From assembly GCA_029238785.1 (NCBI GenBank), contig JAQWFN010000064.1, positions 1-53,849 of the forward strand: 53,849 nt of DNA, read 5' to 3'. The notes under the pieces are model-generated. The model was not told the origin of the DNA, did not search any database, and saw nothing but the letters and a program-made list of their open reading frames with translations. The position numbers were made by a program, and so were the translations under genes. This document shows positions 45,391-52,276 of the stretch, piece after piece. The number at the start of each line of letters is the position of its first letter. Position 1 is the stretch's first letter. This stretch comes from Flavobacteriales bacterium (GTDB lineage: Bacteria; Bacteroidota; Bacteroidia; Flavobacteriales_D; Sanyastnellaceae).

Positions 45391-46770
45391 CTAGAACTGG
45401 AAATAGATGAAAGGTGCGGCATTATCGGCAGCAAAAATAACGATACTAAAAAACACGAAAGCATAATACACTGCTCTCAAAGTAAAGGCAGGCCTTGGCC
45501 AATTCCAATTGGTCCAAGCGTCTTTCAAGAAAAGTACAGCAATAAAGACCATCGCCAAGATAACATGAAGCTTGCTGATACCGGTTTTAAGCAGGTCGTC
45601 GATGAAGACTTGGAGTCCGCCAAAATCAGCAAAAGAAGCGATGATGTCAAAGGCATCATTTACGGTATTTGCTCTAAAGAAGATCCAAGCAAAACAAGCC
45701 ACTAAAAACGTAAACGGTGTTGTTATCCAAGGAGAAATATTTCGTTTTGGAAGCACCTTTTCAGCCACAATAAATCCTCCATGAATGGCACCCCAAATCA
45801 CAAAGGTCCAATTGGCTCCGTGCCACAGCCCACTCACCAAAAAGGTAATAAAGAGGTTGTAGTACCACCTCCATTTCACACCTCTATTCCCACCTAAAGG
45901 AATGTAAACATAATCCCTGAACCACTGGGAAAGGGTGATGTGCCAACGGTGCCAAAAATTGCTGATGTTGTGTGCAAAATATGGGGTGTTGAAGTTTTGT
46001 CTGAGCTGAACATTAAAGCATTTAGCTATGGCCAAAGCCATATCAACATAACCCGAAAAATCACAATAAATCTGCACGGCAAAAAGAACGCTTGCAAAGG
46101 CCAAAATTCCTCCGTGATAGGCATTAGGTTCATTGAATACGGGATCAACAATAAGGGCCAAACGATCTGCAATCACCACCTTTTTAAACAAGCCCCACAA
46201 AAAGAGTTTCCCTGCCGGTATGAGGTAGGCGGTTTTAAATTGAAGCTCATTGCGCAGTTGGTGCATGAGGTCTTTGGCACGTTCTATTGGACCAGCTACC
46301 AGTTGCGGGAAGAAGCTCACGAAGAGGGCAAAGCGACCAAAATGCTTCTCCACTTTGGCCCTACCATGATACACGTCGATGCTGTAAGACATGGTTTGGA
46401 AGGTGTAAAATGAAATGCCTACCGGGAGGAGCAAGTGAGTGAGGGCCAAGTTGCTTGAAGAAAGGCTGTTGACACTCGAAATGAAAAAGTCGAGGTACTT
46501 GAAGACGATGAGCAAAGCGAGGTTAGAAAACATGCTGACTCCCAAAAAGAGCCGTTTTCTTTTCTGGTCTGAGCTGGCCTCCATGCCTCTTGCGCAGAGG
46601 TAATCTACGATGGTGGAGCCCAGGATGAGCAAGATATACTCCCATTTCCACGACATGTAAAAGGTATAACTGGCAATGAGGAGCACGAGCCACTTCCATC
46701 TGCCGGCAAAGGCAAAAACAAAGAGCACCAATGGAAAGAAAAGTAAAAACTCAAATGAATTGAAGAGCAT
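45391..46770 (-). CDS. MBOAT-family O-acyltransferase (AlgI-like)
   Basis: A 459-residue multi-pass membrane protein of the AlgI-type MBOAT family, beginning MLFNSFEFLLFFPLV as usual. Conserved regions are QLVAGPIERA (near residue 150), the invariant active-site histidine H317 in SGLWHGANWTF, and the FWHRWHITLSQWFRDYVYIPLGGNR block. It brings acyl groups across the inner membrane for an SGNH partner, which is the next gene. The start at 46770 is the family start; the in-frame ATG at 46839 would run over the terminator of the upstream lipoprotein gene. The target polymer is unknown, as no biosynthesis cluster is in the window. Confidence 0.9.
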   Translation of the reverse strand: MLFNSFEFLLFFPLVLFVFAFAGRWKWLVLLIASYTFYMSWKWEYILLILGSTIVDYLCARGMEASSDQKRKRLFLGVSMFSNLALLIVFKYLDFFISSVNSLSSSNLALTHLLLPVGISFYTFQTMSYSIDVYHGRAKVEKHFGRFALFVSFFPQLVAGPIERAKDLMHQLRNELQFKTAYLIPAGKLFLWGLFKKVVIADRLALIVDPVFNEPNAYHGGILAFASVLFAVQIYCDFSGYVDMALAIAKCFNVQLRQNFNTPYFAHNISNFWHRWHITLSQWFRDYVYIPLGGNRGVKWRWYYNLFITFLVSGLWHGANWTFVIWGAIHGGFIVAEKVLPKRNISPWITTPFTFLVACFAWIFFRANTVNDAFDIIASFADFGGLQVFIDDLLKTGISKLHVILAMVFIAVLFLKDAWTNWNWPRPAFTLRAVYYAFVFFSIVIFAADNAAPFIYFQF

Positions 46771-46837
46771 TCCTAGCTTTGGCTTGAAGGTGATTGGGCT
46801 CAAAGATAAGCGCTTGTATTGGATGAAAAAAGCGGAC

Positions 46838-46866
46838 ATAAAAAAGCCCCGATTAAATCGAGGCTT
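46838..46866 (-). terminator. Terminator of the acidic lipoprotein gene
   Basis: On the minus strand a 10-bp stem (within 46844-46866, one U-G wobble, 3-nt loop) is followed by a run of six T. It lies 20 bases after the lipoprotein stop and separates it from the MBOAT gene. Confidence 0.8.
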
Positions 46867-46885
46867 CTTGCAATGTGCTTATTTC

Positions 46886-47179
46886 TTAATCGATGCTGAG
46901 CGTTTGCTCTTCATCATCGTTTTCTTCGTCGTCATCGTCATTAACGTTGTCAATGTCTTCAATGTTTACACCGCCATCATCTGGCCTCCCGAAATCATCA
47001 CCTCTTCCATGCAAGGCATTGATGTCAAGGCTTTCTTCGCCGTCGATGTGCTTCCCTTTCTCAAGAGAAACACCGTCTTGATCCATTGGTTCGATAGGAT
47101 CTAACTTAGAGCAAGATTCCATCACCAAAAGCATCAAAGCTGCAGCGAAAAGGAGCGATATGTGTTTAAACTTCAACAT
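46886..47179 (-). CDS. Small acidic lipoprotein
   Basis: A 97-residue protein with a lipoprotein-type signal (MLKFKHISLLFAAALMLLVMESC), the probable lipidated cysteine being residue 23. The mature part is short, disordered-looking and very acidic, ending in a run of Asp and Glu (NVNDDDDEENDDEEQTLSID). It could bind calcium or other cations at the outer membrane, but there is no known family. The start at 47179 is preferred over 47212, because a promoter box lies between them. A -7 box and a terminator show that it is transcribed alone. Confidence 0.7.
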   Translation of the reverse strand: MLKFKHISLLFAAALMLLVMESCSKLDPIEPMDQDGVSLEKGKHIDGEESLDINALHGRGDDFGRPDDGGVNIEDIDNVNDDDDEENDDEEQTLSID

Positions 47180-47199
47180 GGTCTTAAAGACAATTACAT

Positions 47200-47230
47200 C
47201 AAAATTAGGCATTTAGTTTCAAAAAGTCAA
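47200..47230 (-). promoter_or_regulatory. Promoter of the acidic lipoprotein gene
   Basis: On the minus strand a TTG -33 element (47228-47230, in CTTGACT) and a perfect -7 TAATTTTG (47200-47207) are 20 bases apart. The box ends 20 bases before the ATG at 47179. Confidence 0.6.
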
Positions 47231-47240
47231 GTGTTTTTGA

Positions 47241-50200
47241 TTAAACTCCTTCAAAATCTAAGGGTAAAATAATCGTTACTTCAGTGCCTTTCACCGCTCC
47301 GGCCTCATCCCTAAGCTCAAGAGGACCAATTAATTCCACGTTTTTATTGGTCATCTTTTTTATCAGTTCTATGCGTCCGCTGGTGATGGCCATTCCTTTT
47401 GAAATGTGGTCTTGATCTTCTGATTTGTTATTTAAACTGGTCTCAATTCCAATACCGTCATCGCTAATTCTCAGGGCTACCCTTTGGTCTTCGCGACGAA
47501 TATCTACGATAATTCTACCTGGGGCTTCTTTGGGCAAAATGCCATGCCAAATGCTGTTTTCGAGAAAGGGCTGAAGCAGCATTGCGGGCACCATAATGAC
47601 GGAAGGATCAAGTTCTTCGTCGATGTCGATTTCATAGTCAAACTTCTCTTTGAACCTCATTTTCTCCAAGCCGAGGTACAGTTCTAATCGTTCTATTTCT
47701 TCTTGAAGTGTGGTGAGGTTGTTTTGAGAACTATCTAGATTTTTTCTGATGAGCTTCGCGAAGCTGCTCAAGTAGCGGTTGGCACTCAAACGGTCTTGCC
47801 TGTTGATGTAATATTGTATGGAGTTCAGCGCATTGAAGATGAAGTGCCTGTTCATGCTCGAATTGAGGGTTTGCTGCTCCAAGGCGAGCATCTTAGAACG
47901 GTATTCAAACTTCTCCTTTTCTAATTTATTGAGTAAGGATTTTCTTCGCGAAGCTGAAATAAGATAAGCCACACCTCCAACGAAAATAAGCTCAAGAAGG
48001 ATGAACCACCAACTGAGCCAAAAAGGAGGAAGAATGGTAAATGCAAAGCGCTTAACTTCACTCGACCTTCCAAAACGATCGATGGCCTTCAATTCAAATA
48101 CATAGTCTTCAAAATCAAGGTTGCTGTAGGTCACGAAGTCCATTTCTGTGCTTCTTTCCCATTCTTCATCCAAGCCAAGCAAGCGGTATTGATAGGTGAG
48201 CTTGTCTGGATCAGACAAAGACAAGCCATCAAAATAAAAACTCAAATGATTGTCTTGATGCGGAAACACCACCTCTTCTGGCCAGGCGCCATAGCTTTGA
48301 ATTTCTTTCTTGTATTTCTTCCAATCGGGGTCTTCCAAATTCACGCGTACTTCGCTGATTTGAACCAAGGGTTGGCTGAGCGCCCGTTCTGAAGCAAGGG
48401 CCTTTAAATCGAGGCGAACGAGTGCTTCACTTGTGCCGAAGTACAATTCATCTTCATTTAAAAAAGCGGAGTTTTGATTGGTTTCGAGCACGCTCAAACC
48501 GTCGTGTTTGCCAAAGCTTCTCCACTGCTCATCGCCTTGAAGCAGGGCCTCAATGTTCGACGCAAAAAGGAGTCCGTTATTGGTTCCTAACCACACGCCT
48601 TGAGCTTCATCAAATTGAATGAAATTGATGTGGTTGCTCCCAAATCCTCCGGGTATTTGCAAAACGCTGATGGACCCGTTTTCGATGATGCTCAATCCGC
48701 TCTCAGTACCAATCCAAGCCCTTCCTTTTTCATCCAAAGCCAAGCAATAAACGCTGTTGTCTGGCAAGCCTTCTTCTTCTCCAAAGTGTTGTAATTCCTC
48801 ACCGTCCCACACATATACACCGCGATTACTGGCGGTCCAAAGCACCCCGTTCTGATCAAAAGCAATGCTCCTCACTTTCACTTCTGGAATGGCTTCAAAT
48901 ACTTGGATCTCTTCGTTTTCATCCAAAAAACACAAACCTCTAGCGGTACCGATGTACAATTTGCCTTCGCGCTCTTCAAGCGAAAGCACTTGGTTGTGGG
49001 GCAAACCATTGGCTGCGGTCCAATAACGGGCTTGATCTGGATTGGTGAAGAGTCCGCCAGAAGAACCGAAAAACACGGAACCGTCTGCTCTCAGAATGCT
49101 GCACCAGATACGGGTGTTTCTCAAGGTGCCTGTTCGTGCATCATTCCAATAATTCAACCAACGCCCTTCAGCGCTTTTCATGCTTAAGCCGTTGTCGTAA
49201 GTAGAAAACCAGGTGTTGTTGTTTTGGTCTTTGAGGACGTCCATAACGATGTTGCCCGAAATGCCGTCTTCAGCGGTAAAGGTGCTGAAGGCCCTTCCGG
49301 TGAATTTCTGAATGCCGGCCCCGTTGGTGCCAATCCAGATGTTGCCTTCGCGGTCTTGAATTACGGCCCGCACATCATTGGTGGCCAAGCCTTCACGGTC
49401 GGTATACACCTCTAACAAACCATCGGTATTGACATGAAAGAGTCCGTCTCTGCTCTTGATCCAAGCTCCATCATCGGCCACAAAAACACCTGTAAAATTC
49501 AAGCCTTCGCCCAGCAAGGGATTGTCTAAACGTTCCAAAATTAAAGGTACTTTGCCCCGCGCTAAAATGGATTTTTGATCTACCAGCATTAAGCCTTTGC
49601 CGATGCTTGTCAAAAGCAGGTTTCCTTCTTGATCGAATTCGGCATCCATCAAACTTCCGCCGAGTTCGCTGCTGGATATGAGCTCACGGAAATCTTCATT
49701 TTCCCAGAGGTAAACGCCCGATTTGGCGCAAATCAAAAAGCCTTCACCCAATTTCAAAATGCGCTTGATGTGCAACCTTTCCTGATTCCACTCGTCAAAA
49801 ATAATCGAGTAAGTTGCTCGCTCATAGGCCAACAAACCGTGCTCTGTTCCCACAAGCAGCCTGCCCTGATCTTCAAGGATGTGATTCACTTGTACCGATT
49901 CAAAGGGCTTGGGGAAGGGCGCTCGTTGAAATTTTTGTCCGTTATAAATGGTGAGTCCGCCAATACTTCCAAACACCAAATCGCGGTTACTCTTTTGCAC
50001 AATAAAGTTCACCTGGTTGTTGAGCAGGCCGTCTTGTTTGGAGAAGTTTTTGAATTGCTGACCGTCGAAGCGACTCACCCCACCAAGGGTTCCGATCCAT
50101 AGGTAGCCCATGTGATCTTGCTCGATGTTGCGCACTTGACTTTGTGCAAGGCCTTCCGTTGTTGACCACGATAAGAAGCCAAAATGCTGAGCTTCGGCAA

Positions 50201-50249
50201 CAAGCGCGGCGCACAAAAAGAGGAGAAGAAGACTGATTTTATGACTCAC
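47241..50249 (-). CDS. Propeller-type sensor histidine kinase (LytS/His_kinase family)
   Basis: A 1002-residue sensor. It has a signal peptide (SHKISLLLLFLCAALVAEAQ), then about 600 residues of Reg_prop beta-propeller repeats (YLWIGTLGGVSRFDG, NIWIGTNGAGIQKF, RAWIGTESGLSII), a Y_Y_Y domain (YQYRLLGLDEEWE) and one membrane helix (about residues 740-765). The cytoplasmic part is a LytS-type kinase with the phosphorylated histidine H802 in NRHFIFNALNSIQ and an ATPase domain (PFLENSIWHG, ISDDGIGI). The periplasmic propeller probably senses a carbohydrate or envelope signal. It starts at GTG (50249), whose bases overlap the stop of the upstream regulator gene (GTGA), so the regulator and kinase are translationally coupled. 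Confidence 0.92.
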   Translation of the reverse strand: MSHKISLLLLFLCAALVAEAQHFGFLSWSTTEGLAQSQVRNIEQDHMGYLWIGTLGGVSRFDGQQFKNFSKQDGLLNNQVNFIVQKSNRDLVFGSIGGLTIYNGQKFQRAPFPKPFESVQVNHILEDQGRLLVGTEHGLLAYERATYSIIFDEWNQERLHIKRILKLGEGFLICAKSGVYLWENEDFRELISSSELGGSLMDAEFDQEGNLLLTSIGKGLMLVDQKSILARGKVPLILERLDNPLLGEGLNFTGVFVADDGAWIKSRDGLFHVNTDGLLEVYTDREGLATNDVRAVIQDREGNIWIGTNGAGIQKFTGRAFSTFTAEDGISGNIVMDVLKDQNNNTWFSTYDNGLSMKSAEGRWLNYWNDARTGTLRNTRIWCSILRADGSVFFGSSGGLFTNPDQARYWTAANGLPHNQVLSLEEREGKLYIGTARGLCFLDENEEIQVFEAIPEVKVRSIAFDQNGVLWTASNRGVYVWDGEELQHFGEEEGLPDNSVYCLALDEKGRAWIGTESGLSIIENGSISVLQIPGGFGSNHINFIQFDEAQGVWLGTNNGLLFASNIEALLQGDEQWRSFGKHDGLSVLETNQNSAFLNEDELYFGTSEALVRLDLKALASERALSQPLVQISEVRVNLEDPDWKKYKKEIQSYGAWPEEVVFPHQDNHLSFYFDGLSLSDPDKLTYQYRLLGLDEEWERSTEMDFVTYSNLDFEDYVFELKAIDRFGRSSEVKRFAFTILPPFWLSWWFILLELIFVGGVAYLISASRRKSLLNKLEKEKFEYRSKMLALEQQTLNSSMNRHFIFNALNSIQYYINRQDRLSANRYLSSFAKLIRKNLDSSQNNLTTLQEEIERLELYLGLEKMRFKEKFDYEIDIDEELDPSVIMVPAMLLQPFLENSIWHGILPKEAPGRIIVDIRREDQRVALRISDDGIGIETSLNNKSEDQDHISKGMAITSGRIELIKKMTNKNVELIGPLELRDEAGAVKGTEVTIILPLDFEGV

Positions 50250-51004
50250 AATTCGGCAATTCGTTCGAGAAAAATAGGCAATTTCCTGCGAGAGATTGGA
50301 ATTTCTGTGTTGTCGCTCATCACGGCGATGTTTCCATCGGTTCTTTTAAATTCTGTGAGGTGATGGGCAAAGTTGATGATGTGCGAACGGTGAGTTCTAA
50401 AGAAAACACGCTCGCTCAATTTGTCTTCAAAGAGCTTGATGTTCTTACTGGAGACGATCTTTTTGTTGTTGATTAAAAACACCGTGGTGTAGTTATCATA
50501 AGCCTCCAAATGAATGATATCTTCGCTTTTCACAATGGCCAATCCGTCGCTCGTTGGAATGGCTGTTTTTTCTGAGGTGATGGACGAGAGGAGCTTGTCG
50601 ATTCTTGCATCGGTAGATTTCGCTCCTTGTTTTAGGGTGATGAACTCCTTCGCTTTGGCCACCGCACCTTGGAGGTCGTCGATGTTGATGGGCTTTTCGA
50701 GGTAATCTACTGCTTGAACTTTTAGGGCCTTCATGGCGTGTTCGCCGTGGGCGGTGGTGAAAATCACGGCGAATTTGCGTTGCTTGTAATCTTCAAGAAA
50801 GGCAAAACCGTTTTCGCCCGGCATCATGATGTCGAGAAAGACCAAATCCGGACTGTATTCTTCAACAAGTGTTCGGGCCTCTTTTGCGTTGGCGGCGAGG
50901 GCGAGAACTTCTACTTCCGGACAAAATTCTTCCACCAGCATTTGAAGGTTTTCTCGGGCTAGGGCTTCATCATCGATAATTAAGGCGCGCATTCTTTCGG
51001 GCAT
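50246..51004 (-). CDS. LytTR response regulator (coupled to the sensor kinase)
   Basis: A 252-residue response regulator. The receiver domain (residues 1-120) has the acidic pocket IIDDE, the phosphorylated aspartate D58 in LVFLDIMMP and the switch lysine in LEKPINIDD. The DNA-binding LytTR domain (about 155-252) includes IIHLEAYDNYTTVFL and FFRTHRSHIINF. The start at 51004 (MPERMRALIIDDE) is chosen because it aligns exactly with the paralogous regulator; 50992 is possible. The gene's stop overlaps the kinase start by 4 bases. It is the likely direct partner of the kinase. Confidence 0.92.
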   Translation of the reverse strand: MPERMRALIIDDEALARENLQMLVEEFCPEVEVLALAANAKEARTLVEEYSPDLVFLDIMMPGENGFAFLEDYKQRKFAVIFTTAHGEHAMKALKVQAVDYLEKPINIDDLQGAVAKAKEFITLKQGAKSTDARIDKLLSSITSEKTAIPTSDGLAIVKSEDIIHLEAYDNYTTVFLINNKKIVSSKNIKLFEDKLSERVFFRTHRSHIINFAHHLTEFKRTDGNIAVMSDNTEIPISRRKLPIFLERIAEL

Positions 51005-51118
51005 ACAAGTGTTCAGATTGATGTGCCTTGAAAGTAGGACTTTGCCCGTCAAATTTCAATCGGAATTGGTGACCGGTAGCTTTGATTGAGGGAACGGTGG
51101 TTCTTCTTGATTTTGGTA

Positions 51119-51907
51119 CTAGGCTTCTTTTACCCTTTTTAAAAAGTGTTGAAGTCGGGCACGCGCAATAGGAACATGATCGCCATTACTCATCTCCGCG
51201 CTTGCCCCATCTTGATTGTCGTAGGCTACCAGGTGGTTTAATTGGATGATGTGCGACTTGTGTATCCGACAAAAATCCTGGCTCCCGAGGAGTTCTTCAA
51301 AGGTCTTGAGGGTTTTGGTGTCGATGTAACTCGATCCGTCTTCAAAATGAATGAGTGTGCAGTTCCCTGCAGCTTCGAGTCGGACAATTTCCTTGGTTTT
51401 GGCAATTCGAAAGCCTTTTGAATGGAAGAGCGTTAAGCGTTCAGGCGTGCGTGTTTGGTTTTCACTGGCCGCATTGGGCACCCGTTTTACGCCTTCAAAA
51501 TAGGTGTCAAAAGCCGACTTATCTTGATGGAAAAACTGGGCATATTCAAGGAGTTTTTTTGTGGCCGAAAGCAGGTCGTCAATGTCAATGGGCTTCAGGA
51601 TGTAGTGCACCGCATTGGTTTGAAATGCCCTGATGGCGTAGTCTTTAAAAGCCGTTACGAAAACGACCTGAAACTTGGGGTTTTCAATGGCTTCGATCAA
51701 ATCAAAACCTTCTGCTCCAGAGGGCATTCTGATGTCTAGGAAGAGCACATCGGGATTTAAGGCCTCAATTTGTTCCTGTGCTTGTTTTGGTCCATCAGCC
51801 AAACCCACCACTTCCAATTCGGGACAAAACTCCTCAATCAGCATGCGGAGGTTTTCCCGAGCGTGGAATTCATCATCAACAATTAAAGCGCGCAGGGCTT
51901 GACTCAT
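51119..51907 (-). CDS. Second LytTR response regulator, paralog of the kinase partner
   Basis: A 262-residue response regulator closely related to the next gene: both have ALIxDDEx(3)ARENLxMLxEEFCPE. The phosphorylated aspartate is D58 in VLFLDIRMP, and the switch lysine is in YILKPIDIDD. A LytTR domain occupies about residues 160-262 (IVRLEAAGNCTLIHF, FCRIHKSHIIQLNH). The start at 51907 is supported by a -7 box at 51911-51918, which lies inside the longer alternative (51922). A 114-base gap separates it from the coupled regulator. It may share the same kinase or respond to another. Confidence 0.9.
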   Translation of the reverse strand: MSQALRALIVDDEFHARENLRMLIEEFCPELEVVGLADGPKQAQEQIEALNPDVLFLDIRMPSGAEGFDLIEAIENPKFQVVFVTAFKDYAIRAFQTNAVHYILKPIDIDDLLSATKKLLEYAQFFHQDKSAFDTYFEGVKRVPNAASENQTRTPERLTLFHSKGFRIAKTKEIVRLEAAGNCTLIHFEDGSSYIDTKTLKTFEELLGSQDFCRIHKSHIIQLNHLVAYDNQDGASAEMSNGDHVPIARARLQHFLKRVKEA

Positions 51908-51910
51908 ACT

Positions 51911-51918
51911 CAAATGTA
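51911..51918 (-). promoter_or_regulatory. -7 box TACATTTG of the second regulator
   Basis: A perfect TAnnTTTG match on the minus strand ends only 3 bases before the ATG at 51907, predicting a leaderless transcript. A -33 element is not seen. Confidence 0.45.
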
Positions 51919-52002
51919 GCACAGAATTTCGAGTGCGCTGTAACCTCTTGGGAAAAGTTGCCGTAAATGCTGACAGCCAAATCTTACAAAAACGAAATAC
52001 TT

Positions 52003-52260
52003 ATGCGACTATTCAACTTTTTTAATCGTCCGAAACTTTATCTCACACCAGATCAACAGTTCTTGGAGGTGAGTTACCAGCCGCAGTCTGAAAAGCCTTT
52101 GTACGACATTTGTGACGAGTCTGGCCGCATCATCAAAACAGGAAAAATCACCCGAGACAACATGCGTGTGGCGGTAGCTGATTTATTCAGTTCTGGCTAC
52201 ATCTTTTTGATTCTCGATGGCGACGAGATCAGGCAGCAGCGTTTTAAAATTTCGAGATAA
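52003..52260 (+). CDS. Small stand-alone T9SS-sorting-domain-like protein
   Basis: An 85-residue protein beginning MRLFNFFNRPKLYLTPDQQF. Its strand order and spacing resemble the type A T9SS sorting domain: a first strand (LEVSYQP), a central YDICDESGRIIKTGKI hairpin like the usual YNTLGQLV segment, and a C-terminal SSGYIFLILDGDEIRQQRFKI, like SGIYFLKI plus the basic end. The YPNP start motif is missing (LYLTPDQ instead). There is no signal peptide and no passenger domain, so it should stay in the cytoplasm. It may be a domain-capture relic or a protein with a new role. An upstream ATG at 51967 exists but adds nonconserved residues. It is transcribed towards the aspS 3' end. Confidence 0.65.
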   Translation: MRLFNFFNRPKLYLTPDQQFLEVSYQPQSEKPLYDICDESGRIIKTGKITRDNMRVAVADLFSSGYIFLILDGDEIRQQRFKISR

Positions 52261-52276
52261 GTTGGCCGCAGAAGAT

